From Shewanella livingstonensis (GTDB taxonomy: Bacteria; Pseudomonadota; Gammaproteobacteria; Enterobacterales; Shewanellaceae), in contig NZ_CP034015.1 of assembly GCF_003855395.1 (NCBI RefSeq), positions 3,296,001 through 3,360,000 on the forward strand: a stretch of 64,000 bases of DNA, in the 5' to 3' direction. Of the stretch, positions 27,932 through 37,975 are shown one piece after another; position 1 is the first letter of the stretch, and each line of letters starts with the position of its first letter. The position numbers and the translations under genes are program-made. The notes beneath the pieces are model-generated. The model had not been told where the DNA came from and searched no databases. It was given only the letters and a program-made list of their open reading frames with translations.

Positions 27932-30025
27932 TTGAATAAAACAACTTTATTATCTGCATCCCCGAATTTACATGAGTTGCATATTTGTGAATTATTGGGT
28001 AACAACGTCAATCAAAATAGCCGATATATCCACATTGTTAAGCAGTATATCGCCACAGTATTGCAAAGCGGTGACGATAAAACAGTAGTCAAAAATACTC
28101 GACCGCGTTTACTCACCCTAGGTCAATTAGGTTTTGGCGATGGCCACGAAATAATGTTGCTATTGGCAGCCTTACAACTGGCTAACCAGCAACACCTTTT
28201 AAAACATCAGCAAACTCAAATTCATATCAGTGTATTTGAGCACACTCCAGTAAACCGTAAGCGACTTGAACAAAAATGGCAACAACAAGGTCTACTTGAT
28301 TCAGAGCATCATTTATTCGGTGTGGCTCAAGCATTACTCAATGGTGAAATAGCGGCCATCGAAGGTTGCCAACGGCTAGGTCTACTTGAAAATCAAGTTA
28401 TTATTGATCTATATCAAGGTTTGCCACTAGCGCAAGCCAAAACCATTGCCACGCCAGATAAACAAAGAATAACACATTGGTTTGCCCTACCCCATACGAA
28501 CCAAATGATTCATTCGGATCATTATTTTAATCAGCATTTAATTTGGCAATATGGGCGAATAAGTGTTGATAATGCAACATTTTTAGCGGCTAACATAAAT
28601 GATAATGATATTGCTGCAACCATCAAGAAGTCATTAACACTTTGCGGGTTTTTGTCCACCACACAATCCCCTACAAATGATGACATAGCTATCGCAGAAC
28701 GACATGCACTAAGACAACAAACACGCCAACAGTTCGCTTATAATCCATTACCCTCTTTACAGACTAATAACCGCAGCCCTATCGCTATTATAGGTGGCGG
28801 CATTGCTTCTGCAAGTCTTGCATTATCTTTGGCTGAGCGCGGAAAAGATGTGATTATTTATTGCAAAGATGACACATTAGGCCAAGGGGCCTCAGGCAAT
28901 AAACAAGGCGCTATTTACCCTTTGCTTACGCCCGAGAATAACTCGCTAAGTCAATTTTTTCAGCAAGCATTTCTATACAGTCGACGCAGAATTCAGGCAT
29001 TGGTTGATAATGGATATGCCATAGGACATGACTGGTGTGGTGTATTACATACAGGTTTCGATCAACGTAGCCAAACAAGACTAGATAAAATCATTGATGG
29101 TCAAGCATGGCCAACTGAAATTGCTGTTAGGGTAAATTCAACTCAAGCCACACAACTGGCTAGCGTCGATATCGATAAATCGGGCTTTTATTATCCACTC
29201 GGAGGCTGGGCTTGCCCGTTTGAATTCGCACAAGCCAGTATTACCAAAGCACAAACATTAGCTAACGTTCGCGTTATCTATAATAGCGACATTAGCTCAC
29301 TTGAACCACACTCATCTGGCTGGCAACTGTTTAGTGGCGAAAATAACACTCTTATAGCAACACACGATCAAGTTGTCATCGCCTCTGGATCGCAGCTTAC
29401 TCGTTATAAACAAACAAAAGACCTGCAAATCACCGGTTTTAGAGGTCAAGTTAGCCATGTACCACCACAAGGTGAGCTGGCACAACTGAGCACAGTCATC
29501 TGCGCAAATGGTTATCTCACGCCACAACATAATCAACTACATTGTATCGGCGCCAGTTATGTAAAAGATCCTAAGCACTTAGATTTTTGCCCGTTAGAGC
29601 AGCATGAAAACAGCCTTAAAATGCAACAAAGCTTTCCCAATTCAAACTGGCCTCACAACATTGATGTTTCAAACAACGATGCCAGAGTTGGCGTAAGGAT
29701 GGTCAGTCGCGATCATTTCCCAGTAATGGGCTGCGTACCTGATATTGAAGCATTATTTAGTCGCTATGCCGTGCAACAACAATCTAAAGACAAACCCAGT
29801 CTATGGCAACGATACTGGCAAACAACACCAGCACCGATTTATGACGGCTTATATGTGTTAGGTGGACTAGGTTCACGTGGATTAAGCTCAGGCCCACTGG
29901 TAGCCGAATGCTTAGCAGCAAATCTCTGCGGCGAGCTGTCACCACTTAGCCTAGAGTTACAAGCTCTGCTCAGCCCCAATAGAATGTGGCTGCGCAAACT
30001 GTTAAAGGGAAAAGCATTGATGTAG
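27932..30025 (+). CDS. mnmC: tRNA 5-methylaminomethyl-2-thiouridine biosynthesis protein MnmC, with degenerate methyltransferase domain
   Basis: A 697-residue MnmC, from a TTG start. The C-terminal FAD oxidoreductase domain (from about residue 283) is intact: AIIGGGIASASLALSLAERG, QGASGNKQGAIYPLL, GLGSRGLSSGPLVAECLAAN and a KLLKGKALM tail; it converts cmnm5s2U34 to nm5s2U34. The N-terminal domain keeps a modified SAM loop (GFGDG in place of GFGTG) and FEHTPVNR in place of FEKxPLTR. The catalytic loop DAWFLDGFAPAKNP of canonical MnmC is replaced by THWFALPHTNQM, so the second methylation step is probably lost from this protein. Confidence 0.88.
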   Translation: MNKTTLLSASPNLHELHICELLGNNVNQNSRYIHIVKQYIATVLQSGDDKTVVKNTRPRLLTLGQLGFGDGHEIMLLLAALQLANQQHLLKHQQTQIHISVFEHTPVNRKRLEQKWQQQGLLDSEHHLFGVAQALLNGEIAAIEGCQRLGLLENQVIIDLYQGLPLAQAKTIATPDKQRITHWFALPHTNQMIHSDHYFNQHLIWQYGRISVDNATFLAANINDNDIAATIKKSLTLCGFLSTTQSPTNDDIAIAERHALRQQTRQQFAYNPLPSLQTNNRSPIAIIGGGIASASLALSLAERGKDVIIYCKDDTLGQGASGNKQGAIYPLLTPENNSLSQFFQQAFLYSRRRIQALVDNGYAIGHDWCGVLHTGFDQRSQTRLDKIIDGQAWPTEIAVRVNSTQATQLASVDIDKSGFYYPLGGWACPFEFAQASITKAQTLANVRVIYNSDISSLEPHSSGWQLFSGENNTLIATHDQVVIASGSQLTRYKQTKDLQITGFRGQVSHVPPQGELAQLSTVICANGYLTPQHNQLHCIGASYVKDPKHLDFCPLEQHENSLKMQQSFPNSNWPHNIDVSNNDARVGVRMVSRDHFPVMGCVPDIEALFSRYAVQQQSKDKPSLWQRYWQTTPAPIYDGLYVLGGLGSRGLSSGPLVAECLAANLCGELSPLSLELQALLSPNRMWLRKLLKGKALM

Positions 30026-30081
30026 CTTTTAAAAAAAGGAAAATTCAGTAGCACACAAAAGAAAAGCAACACCCACTACTC

Positions 30082-30699
30082 CGTCGTTCCGGCAATGCTA
30101 TTGAGCCGGAATCCAGGTGTTGATTTTTAATATTCAAAAAAAAGTCAAAAGAAACACCTGGATCCCTGATACAAGCACTCAGGGATGACGGGCGGGTGAA
30201 GCGAAACGACATCATTTACCCATTCGTATTCAGATGACGTCCACTACTACGTCGTTCCGGCAACGCTTTTGAGCCGAAATCCAGGTGTTAGCTCCATATT
30301 TTACCCATTCGTATTCAGATGACGTCCACTACTACGTCGTTCCGGCAACGCTTTTGAGCCGGAATCCAGGTGTTAGCTCCATCTTTTACCCATTCGTATT
30401 CAGATGACGTCCACTACTACGTCGTTCCGGCAACGCTTTTGAGCCGGAATCCAGGTGTTAGCTCCATCTTTTACCCATTCGTATTCAGATGACGTCCACT
30501 ACTACGTCGTTCCGGCAACGCTTTTGAGCCGGAATCCAGGTGTTAGCTCCATCTTTTACCCATTCGTATTCAGATGACGTCCACTACTACGTCGTTCCGG
30601 CAACGCTTTTGAGCCGGAATCCAGGTGTTGGCTTTTCATATTCGAGATAAAAATCAAAAGAAACACCTGGATCCCCGATACAAGCACTCGAGGATGACG
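30082..30699. repeat. Palindromic repeat cluster 2, including an 85-bp tandem repeat
   Basis: Two doublets at the ends (30082-30190 and about 30591-30699) have the TTCCGG-type hairpin on the left and the TCCCTGA- or TCCTCGA-type on the right. Between them a unit of 85 bp (ACCCATTCGTATTCAGATG, GTCCACTACTACGTCGTTCC, hairpin, CCAGGTGTT) is repeated five times, starting at 30218, 30303, 30388, 30473 and 30558. Copies are nearly identical. A further partial unit follows to about 30750. The cluster fills the gap between convergent mnmC and galU. Confidence 0.9.
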
Positions 30700-30792
30700 A
30701 AATGACAAGCAACACCGGGATTCCTGATAAAGGATCTCAGGGATGACGAGCGTGTGAAGCAAAGCTTATCTTTAAATAAATTACAGACTTGG

Positions 30793-31683
30793 TTATCTGT
30801 ATTCTTCTAATAAACCAGCAAGCTCTTTCTTAAAGTCGCCACCAAGTTTGGGATCACGTAAACCATATTCAACAAACGCTTTCATGTAGCCGAGCTTATC
30901 ACCACAATCGTGTGACTTACCGGTCATGTTGAAGGCTTCGACTGAGTCAGACTCAATCAACATATCAATGGCATCAGTTAACTGAATTTCATCGCCTGCG
31001 CCGGGTAAGGTTTTCGCGAGCAAGTCCCAAATCTTTTCAGACAACACATAACGGCCAACAACAGCTAAGTTAGACGGCGCTTGACCCACTTCAGGTTTTT
31101 CGACCATCTTGAATATTTTAGTCGAGTCACCAGGATTTATGGTTTCGCCACCACAATCTGCAATGCCGTATTTATTGACTTGATCATCTGGTACTGGTGC
31201 TACCATAATTTGGCTGACATTAGATTCGCGGTAACGAATTAACATAGAAGCTAAATTTTCGGTGCGTTGATCAGCAGAATACGAATCTAAAATTACGTCA
31301 GGTAATACAACCGCAAACGGGTTATCACCTATACACGGTTTGGCACATAAAATAGCATGCCCTAGCCCTTTGGCTTCACCTTGACGCACATGCATAATGG
31401 TGACGTTTTTAGGGCAAATAGCCTGTACTTCATGCAATAACTGGCGCTTAACACGTTTCTCTAAGGTCGATTCAAGCTCATAAGACTTATCAAAGTGGTT
31501 TTCAATGGCATTCTTACTGGCATGAGTTACCAAAACGATTTCTTTAATACCGGCACTTACACATTCGTCGACAATATACTGAATGAGTGGCTTATCTACT
31601 AAAGGTAACATCTCTTTTGGAATAGCCTTAGTTGCAGGCAACATACGAGTGCCCAAACCAGCAACGGGTATAACAACTTTCAT
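30793..31683 (-). CDS. galU: UTP-glucose-1-phosphate uridylyltransferase
   Basis: A 296-residue GalU making UDP-glucose from UTP and glucose-1-phosphate, the precursor of LPS core and exopolysaccharide sugars. [19 protein letters not shown] is the nucleotide-binding start, and VLPDVILD and [19 protein letters not shown] are typical. AAGGA precedes the ATG at 31683; another ATG two codons earlier is also in frame but sits on the ribosome site. It lies between two palindromic repeat clusters and beside the exopolysaccharide locus, whose sugar donors it can feed. Confidence 0.95.
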   Translation of the reverse strand: MKVVIPVAGLGTRMLPATKAIPKEMLPLVDKPLIQYIVDECVSAGIKEIVLVTHASKNAIENHFDKSYELESTLEKRVKRQLLHEVQAICPKNVTIMHVRQGEAKGLGHAILCAKPCIGDNPFAVVLPDVILDSYSADQRTENLASMLIRYRESNVSQIMVAPVPDDQVNKYGIADCGGETINPGDSTKIFKMVEKPEVGQAPSNLAVVGRYVLSEKIWDLLAKTLPGAGDEIQLTDAIDMLIESDSVEAFNMTGKSHDCGDKLGYMKAFVEYGLRDPKLGGDFKKELAGLLEEYR

Positions 31684-31770
31684 AAACATCCTTATTTAGC
31701 GTGAGCTAATATCAAAAAATAAAAAGGTAAAAGGTAAAAGATAAAAAGAATAAATGACAAGAACCGCCCT

Positions 31771-32905
31771 GTACTACGTCGTTCCCGCAATGCTTTTGAG
31801 CCGGAATCCAGGTGTTGGCTTTTACGTTTTTACACAAGGTCAAAAGAAACACCTGGATCCCCGATTAAAGCATTCGAGGATGACGCGCAAAGGAGATAAA
31901 GAAACACCTGGATCCCTGATAACAGATCTCAGGGATGACGAGCGAGTGGCGCATCCAAAAAACAACCACGACGTCGTACAGAAATACTCACTACAGCGTC
32001 GTTTTCACATTCGTATTCAGATGACGCCCACTACTACGTCGTTCCGGCAATGCTTTTGAGCCGGAATCCAGGTGTTAGCTTTTACGTTTTTAAACAAGGT
32101 CAAAAGAAACACCTGGATCCCCGATTAAAGCATTCGAGGATGACGCGCAAAGGAGATAAAGAAACACCTGGATCCCTGATAACAGATCTCAGGGATGACG
32201 AGCGAGTGGCGCATCCAAAAAACAACCACGACGTCGTACAGAAATACTCACTACAGCGTCGTTTTCACATTCGTATTCAGATGACGCCCTGTACTACGTC
32301 GTTCCCGCAATGCTTTTGAGCCGGAATCCAGGTGTTGGCTTTTACGTTTTTAAACAAGGTCAAAAGAAACACCTGGATCCCCGATTAAAGCATTCGAGGA
32401 TGACGCGCAAAGGAGATAAAGAAACACCTGGATCCCTGATAACAGATCTCAGGGATGACGAGCGAGTGGCGCATCCAAAAAACAACCACGACGTCGTACA
32501 GAAATACTCACTACAGCGTCGTTTTCACATTCGTATTCAGATGACGCCCACTACTACGTCGTTCCGGCAATGCTTTTGAGCCGGAATCCAGGTGTTGGCT
32601 TTTACGTTTTTACACAAGGTCAAAAGAAACACCTGGATCCCTGATAACAGATCTCAGGGATGACGAGCGAGTGGCGCATCCAAAAAATAGCCAATACGTC
32701 GTCCAGTAATGCCCACTATCTCGTCGTTCGGGTAATGCTTCCTACTACGTCGTTCCGGCAATGCTTTTGAGCCGGAATCCAGGTGTTGGCTTTACATATT
32801 CAAGACGAAATGACAAACAACACCTAGATCCCCGATTAAAGCATTCGAGGATGACGAAATGACAAGCAACACCTAGATCCCTGAGAACAGATCTCGAGGA
32901 TGACG
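31771..32905. repeat. Palindromic repeat cluster 3 with a 260-bp tandem repeat
   Basis: A 260-bp unit starts at 31771, 32031, 32291 and 32551; the fourth copy is shortened. Each carries three hairpin units: TTCCGG-type, TCCTCGA-like and TCCCTGA-type, with the tail CCAGGTGTT or its complement, plus a connector with CATTCGTATTCAGATGACG. Copies 1 and 3 share GTACTACGTCGTTCCCGC; copies 2 and 4 share CTACTACGTCGTTCCGGC, so a two-copy block may have duplicated. Apparent open frames here repeat every 260 bp, which is not a multiple of three, and are not genes. More degenerate units run on to 32905. Confidence 0.9.
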
Positions 32906-32929
32906 GCATAGAGAAATACCTATTGCCGA

Positions 32930-34297
32930 TTATCTTGCTATTTTGTGAGTATCAGCAGGTAAATAACGCACTAACCAGCATAACGTTAAAATAGTTAAAA
33001 ATAACAAGGTATTGGCAGGCGATTGCAAATTAAAGTCAACCGTACAGTGGATCAGCATGTGCACTATGGCCATTGCGCAGCCAAAAGCGACACCTTTATA
33101 AAGCTTATTATTACGTAAAAACATGGTCCGGCACGCTAACCATAAACAGTACAATACCCACAAACCTAATAATCCAGTCACTACCAACCCATACTCAACA
33201 GCAAACTGAATATAATCATTATGGGCATGGTCATAAAAACCAGAATAAAACTGAGGCTGATACTGTGGGAATACGGTGTAGAAACTGCCACCACCGGTAC
33301 CTGTAAACAAATGATCCTGGATAATAGGAATGCTATCAATCACCACTTCATCACGGGTTTCGGATGCAAATGAGGTATCGTCTAAACGTTGTTTTAACTT
33401 ATCGACGCCAAAAATTGAACCAACAATCAATAAGTCTAAAATAAAAATACTCACGACTAAAGGCTTAAACAAAGTAGGTGGACGACGATAAATAAACATC
33501 GACAATAACGACACTACACCTAGTGCAGTAAAGAAGCCGGCATTGCCCATTCGCGAACGGCTTAATATTAAACCTATAACCATAATCACAATGGCTAAAC
33601 GAAGAATCAGTTTCCGGCTGAATAATGTCGATAGCAAATCAATTAACATGGTCCGCAAATCGAATTCTTTTTTGCTGGTTTTAAGTTCTGATAATAGCCA
33701 ACCGAATGCAATACAAAGGCATAAGGCTAAATAATTAGCAAAATGATTTTGGTAAACAAACGATCCACGGGCTCTATCACCGTCGTGATAACCAAAAATG
33801 GGTGATATATCCAACTGTAATAAATTAAGCAAGGTGCCATAAAAAGCCTGCAAGCAACCCGATACAATAATCGCAACTAATAGCCAGCGCATGGCCTGTG
33901 AGTTCTGGCAATATTGGCTTAACAGTAAAATAAATACGCAATAGCAAAAGGTTTTCAACAGTTGTTGTGCGGTTTGATAGCTATCAACGGTACCAATGGC
34001 AGGGATCCAGTTGAGTAATTGTAAGCACAAATAAACAAGCATTAACCCTATAGGTATTAAGGCATATTTTTGCCAACGATAACGCAGTAATAACGCATTA
34101 TGCTTAATGCAGTAGCCAATATGCATTACGCCAAGTAATACGATGCAAAACTCTAAAATAGCCAACGCCCAAATGCGGTTACTACCTAACGGAATAGGCA
34201 TCCAAATAATTAGCGCACAGAGTGCCAACAACATAAAACGATTAAATAGCCCAAAAGGCATCCTTGTGTGGGCAATCATCTTATCCATTAGCGACAC
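32930..34297 (-). CDS. O-antigen ligase/polymerase-like membrane protein, VpsQ position
   Basis: A 455-residue protein with about 11 membrane segments and a large periplasmic loop holding the Wzy_C-type sequence HAHNDYIQFAVEYG near residue 355. ILSRSRMGNAGFF precedes it. The O-antigen ligase superfamily includes Wzy polymerases and WaaL ligases; both join undecaprenyl-linked glycans in the periplasm. It overlaps the upstream gene by ten bases and ends the operon. Its place after VpsP-, kinase- and export-like genes matches VpsQ of Vibrio. A second Wzy-like gene lies at 50402-51598. Confidence 0.75.
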   Translation of the reverse strand: MSLMDKMIAHTRMPFGLFNRFMLLALCALIIWMPIPLGSNRIWALAILEFCIVLLGVMHIGYCIKHNALLLRYRWQKYALIPIGLMLVYLCLQLLNWIPAIGTVDSYQTAQQLLKTFCYCVFILLLSQYCQNSQAMRWLLVAIIVSGCLQAFYGTLLNLLQLDISPIFGYHDGDRARGSFVYQNHFANYLALCLCIAFGWLLSELKTSKKEFDLRTMLIDLLSTLFSRKLILRLAIVIMVIGLILSRSRMGNAGFFTALGVVSLLSMFIYRRPPTLFKPLVVSIFILDLLIVGSIFGVDKLKQRLDDTSFASETRDEVVIDSIPIIQDHLFTGTGGGSFYTVFPQYQPQFYSGFYDHAHNDYIQFAVEYGLVVTGLLGLWVLYCLWLACRTMFLRNNKLYKGVAFGCAMAIVHMLIHCTVDFNLQSPANTLLFLTILTLCWLVRYLPADTHKIAR

Positions 34298-34986
34298 ATA
34301 TCCTGTTTAATCCATTTATCAACATTGTTATTAGTAGGCGTCGCATAGGTAAAATAAGTACACATTACTTGGGTTAATTGATACTGCGAAGCCAGTTGTT
34401 TTAAGTCGTTTCGCATTTTCCAATTAGCACTCGCAGCAATGTGGGCAGTACTGAATACGGTTTGCTTTTGAACCATGGTCAAACCTGGCCAATAAGCGAA
34501 GCCAATGGCTAAAGTTTGGTGAAGTACTTCGGGGGTATAAGGTCCATAAACCAGAGCTTGCTCTAAATACGGCCAGGCTTGATTAATGTCCTGTTGGATA
34601 AAAGCCAAGTTATATGCGTAGTCACTGTAAGCATTTGGCCAATTAGGGCGCTGAGTAATGGCATCTAAATACAGCTGATTAAATACCGTGTTATTCGCTT
34701 GTGCTAGCTTCGAAAACACGCCCCACTCCATTACCTTAGCCAAAGTTAATAAATAGTGTGGATTTTGGCCGTCAATACTAAAGGCATAATCAGCCGCCAG
34801 TAATGCATTAGCATATTGTAACGAGTTAGGTTTAGCACCTTGTTGCCATTGATCGATATAAAAACGCGACTTAAAATGATAAGCATTCGCTAAGCCTTTT
34901 TGCAACAATATTGGCAGCAAGGTTAACAATGCCAATATCATAAATGCATAAACCACATTGCGGGCAGACCAATTTATATTTTTCAT
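34288..34986 (-). CDS. VpsP-like polysaccharide biosynthesis protein, membrane-anchored
   Basis: A 232-residue protein with one N-terminal membrane anchor (residues about 10-30) and a helical TPR-like periplasmic domain (YANALLAADYAFSIDGQNPH, PNWPNAYSDYAYNLAFI). It has no enzyme motif. Overlaps of four and ten bases join it to the phosphatase and Wzy-like genes. The position between the tyrosine kinase module and VpsQ-like gene matches Vibrio VpsP, a family of unknown mechanism. The assignment rests on size, topology and gene order. Confidence 0.6.
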   Translation of the reverse strand: MKNINWSARNVVYAFMILALLTLLPILLQKGLANAYHFKSRFYIDQWQQGAKPNSLQYANALLAADYAFSIDGQNPHYLLTLAKVMEWGVFSKLAQANNTVFNQLYLDAITQRPNWPNAYSDYAYNLAFIQQDINQAWPYLEQALVYGPYTPEVLHQTLAIGFAYWPGLTMVQKQTVFSTAHIAASANWKMRNDLKQLASQYQLTQVMCTYFTYATPTNNNVDKWIKQDMCR

Positions 34987-35723
34987 TCATCACTGCTCTT
35001 GGCAAATAGCACATTCGAAATACTATCAGGTACCGAGGTGGTTAACGCATAAGCATATTCTTGGTCGGTCAGTGCGGCCACAGCATGCTGGGCCTGCAAT
35101 AGCTTAGGTGGTCGCCTATTTAACGAATGACAATCTGACGCTACAATCGAATATAGCTTTTGCTTAATAAAATATTCACTTAATTGCTTTGGGGCATGCC
35201 CCATGTCGCCAATTAATGATGCTGCAGTTAACTGAAATAAACACCCCGCTCGTACAAAGGGCGTTATCCGCTCTGGATGGGATTGTAACTCGCGATTACG
35301 CTCGGGGTGAGCAATCATGGGTAATACATTTTTAGCTAACAGCCAGCTAATCAGTTTGTCGGTACCGGGCGGAATATGGCTACTAGGCAGCTCTAGCAGC
35401 AACACATCTTGTTGCTGATAACGGCCTAAAAAAGGCAATTGCTGTTGTTCAATAAACAGCATAATTTCAGGTGAAATCCTTACTTCTGCCGCTGCGCGTA
35501 CTTGCACGTTTAAATCTGTTAACGCCAACTCATTACACAACAAACGGTAGGCCGCCTTAATTGATGTTAAGTTATTGTCATAAATACCTAAATGAATATG
35601 GGGTGTCGCGACCATACGCGACACCCCTTGTTCGGCGGCTAATGCCACCAAACCAAGGGCTTCATCAATTGATTTAGCCCCATCGTCAATATTGGGTAAT
35701 ATATGGCAATGCAAATCAATCAT
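34983..35723 (-). CDS. PHP-domain protein-tyrosine phosphatase, CpsB/Wzb-type
   Basis: A 246-residue PHP-fold, metal-dependent phosphotyrosine phosphatase of the CpsB/YwqE family. Metal-binding motifs are MIDLHCHILPNIDDGAKS at the start, VATPHIHLG near residue 40, IAHPERNRE near 138, and a late SDCHS. It should dephosphorylate the C-terminal tyrosines of the adjacent autokinase and so control chain length or export. It overlaps that kinase gene by four bases. CpsB-type phosphatases are typical of Gram-positives; many proteobacteria instead use low-molecular-weight Wzb. Confidence 0.88.
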   Translation of the reverse strand: MIDLHCHILPNIDDGAKSIDEALGLVALAAEQGVSRMVATPHIHLGIYDNNLTSIKAAYRLLCNELALTDLNVQVRAAAEVRISPEIMLFIEQQQLPFLGRYQQQDVLLLELPSSHIPPGTDKLISWLLAKNVLPMIAHPERNRELQSHPERITPFVRAGCLFQLTAASLIGDMGHAPKQLSEYFIKQKLYSIVASDCHSLNRRPPKLLQAQHAVAALTDQEYAYALTTSVPDSISNVLFAKSSDE

Positions 35724-37975
35724 GCCTCAGTATTTTCCTTGCGGTTATCAGCAGGCTGTTTAATTGCATACTCTGCACCATAGGCTTGATAATAACCATA
35801 ATCACCTTGATAACGTGCAGCATCTTTAGTGTTAAATTGGTTTAACACTACCCCAAATACTTTGGCTCGCGCTTGATTAAGCTTAGCTAATGTCAGTTTA
35901 ATTGCTTCACTGCGAGTGTGGCCTGCTTTCACTACTAATACCGTGGCATCGCATAACGAGGTAATAATTAACGCATCACTCACGGCATGTACCGGCGGGG
36001 TATCAATAATAATTTTACTGTATTGGGTTTTAAGCTCGGTGAGTAATTCAGCAAACTGAGCTGAGGCTAATAACTCTTGTGGATTTAACGGCACCGCGCC
36101 AGCAGGCATAACATCCACATTAGGTTTCACATCTTTTACAATACTATTATGCACACTGTCAGTACCCGACAACACATTAGCAAGTCCTGGCTGGTAAGTT
36201 GGTAAACCAAAGCGCATACCTAGGCTAGATTTTCGTAAATCAGCATCGATAATCAATACTTTTTCCATGGTGGCATAAGCGAATGCAATATTCATTGAAG
36301 TGGTGGTTTTGCCCTCATTAGGGTTAGATGAGGTCACTTCAATAGTCGAAAGCGTGGTGCCCATGGCCATTAACGACATCGATGTTCGAATAGTCCTAAC
36401 AGCCTCTGCGTGCAGGGGTAACTTACTATCGTAAAAAGCAAAGTTAATATCTTCATAACTTGTACCTTTTTTGGCTTTAGGCACATAACCTAGCGCTCGT
36501 TGCGATAATAATTTCTCAACATCATCACTGGTTTTAATGGTGTCATTTAGAGCATCGAGCACCAATACTAACACCATGGCAAAGCCTAAGCTGGCAATAA
36601 AAGCCAATATAACAATGACTTTCTTTTTAGGCTTTTCAGGCAATAACGGCACTACCGCACGGTCAGTAAAACGTGCAACAGGAGAGTCAAAATCACCGGT
36701 GACAGCCGTTTCTTTTTGGCGAGCCAAAAAGGTATCAAATAGCTGTCTGTTAGTATCCACTTCACGCAGTAAACGTTGATAATCAGTGTCTTTAGTGCTT
36801 AAGTTTTGAAACGCACCTTTAGCGTTACTAAATTGAGACTCTAGCGCTTGCAGTGTTTGTGCAGCAGTTTGTGCCTCATCCTCAATACCTTGCACTAGGC
36901 GACTGATTTGCTTGCGTAAGTTTTGTTGCACCGTATTAAGCTCAGCTTGCGCAGCAATCATTTTTGGATGCTTAGGGCCATAAACTTGTTCCAGCTCAGA
37001 TACTTTACGCTCCACTAATACCACTTCACGCTTCACGTTTTGTATCGATAAATGCGAAGTTACCTCAGGTAAACTCTCCAAACGGCTAATATCTGTAGCA
37101 CCATAGCGTTTAACTACCGCCATAAAACTATCTGCTTGCGCTTTACGCGAGCGAGCAACGGTAATTTCATCACTTAAACGCTCTAGCTCTTTAGCATCTA
37201 ATGCTGTCACACCTTCAACGTCAATTAAGCCATTTTCAACTTTAAACTGCTCTAATTTAAATTCAGACTGATCCAACTTTAAACGTAAATCTTCTAAGCG
37301 GCCGCCTAACCAAGTGTTAACTTTTTGGGTCATACCTAGTTTAGCTTCTAGCTGGCTGATAATATAGGTATCACCTACAGCATTGGCTACCTGTGCGGCA
37401 AGCTGTGAGTCTGAACTTTCATAACTGATATTCACTAATTGGGTTTTGCGAACAGGTGAGACATTGATATTTTTGGCAAAACTATCAATTAATTTATGCT
37501 TAGCGATGTCTTGGCTAATTTGACTATTAACCGAAGCGACTTCTTCAGGGATAAAATTCAGTTGCGACTTAAGCTCAGCAAACCAACTTGGCGGTTGGTT
37601 AAACGCTGGATGATTGATTAAATCCAGCTCGTTAAATACCCGCTCGGCGATACTACGCGACTTAATGATCTCAAACTGGGTTAAGTAATACTCTTGCTGA
37701 CCAGAATTAATGCCATACACTTCATCAATTTTAATCGCCTTAGCTTGCTCCGACTCAATCAGTAAGGTCGATGAAGCATTAAAAATCGGTGTCATGCTCA
37801 ACACCACAAATACCGTTAACGCGGTCACTAATATCGCGAACGATAAAATGCGCCACTTGAAACGTAATATTGGCAACAACAGTTTTTTTACATCAATAAG
37901 CTGATCCATTGGCATTACTGCGGGGCTGTGTATATTGCCAGGGGATGCACTTTGTCGTCTTTCTTGAAAGCTCAT
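35720..37975 (-). CDS. Polysaccharide co-polymerase with tyrosine autokinase (Wzc/VpsO-like)
   Basis: A 751-residue inner-membrane protein. The N-terminal Wzz domain starts with a membrane helix near residue 42. A long periplasmic coiled coil (about 200-410) contains a GNVR-like region, and a second membrane helix lies near 455. The cytoplasmic BY-kinase has Walker A SSNPNEGKTTT (about 550), Walker A' LIIDADLRKS (about 572) and Walker B IIIDTPPV (about 655). The tail is tyrosine-rich (YQGDYGYYQAYGAEY), the autophosphorylation cluster. It controls Wzy-dependent polymer length and export with the OPX protein encoded one base away. Confidence 0.93.
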   Translation of the reverse strand: MSFQERRQSASPGNIHSPAVMPMDQLIDVKKLLLPILRFKWRILSFAILVTALTVFVVLSMTPIFNASSTLLIESEQAKAIKIDEVYGINSGQQEYYLTQFEIIKSRSIAERVFNELDLINHPAFNQPPSWFAELKSQLNFIPEEVASVNSQISQDIAKHKLIDSFAKNINVSPVRKTQLVNISYESSDSQLAAQVANAVGDTYIISQLEAKLGMTQKVNTWLGGRLEDLRLKLDQSEFKLEQFKVENGLIDVEGVTALDAKELERLSDEITVARSRKAQADSFMAVVKRYGATDISRLESLPEVTSHLSIQNVKREVVLVERKVSELEQVYGPKHPKMIAAQAELNTVQQNLRKQISRLVQGIEDEAQTAAQTLQALESQFSNAKGAFQNLSTKDTDYQRLLREVDTNRQLFDTFLARQKETAVTGDFDSPVARFTDRAVVPLLPEKPKKKVIVILAFIASLGFAMVLVLVLDALNDTIKTSDDVEKLLSQRALGYVPKAKKGTSYEDINFAFYDSKLPLHAEAVRTIRTSMSLMAMGTTLSTIEVTSSNPNEGKTTTSMNIAFAYATMEKVLIIDADLRKSSLGMRFGLPTYQPGLANVLSGTDSVHNSIVKDVKPNVDVMPAGAVPLNPQELLASAQFAELLTELKTQYSKIIIDTPPVHAVSDALIITSLCDATVLVVKAGHTRSEAIKLTLAKLNQARAKVFGVVLNQFNTKDAARYQGDYGYYQAYGAEYAIKQPADNRKENTEA

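Noticed and set aside
31754..32579. Three similar open frames of about 90-100 codons with shared sequence
   Set aside because: They arise from the 260-bp palindromic array; the period is not a multiple of three and the hairpins dominate the sequence.
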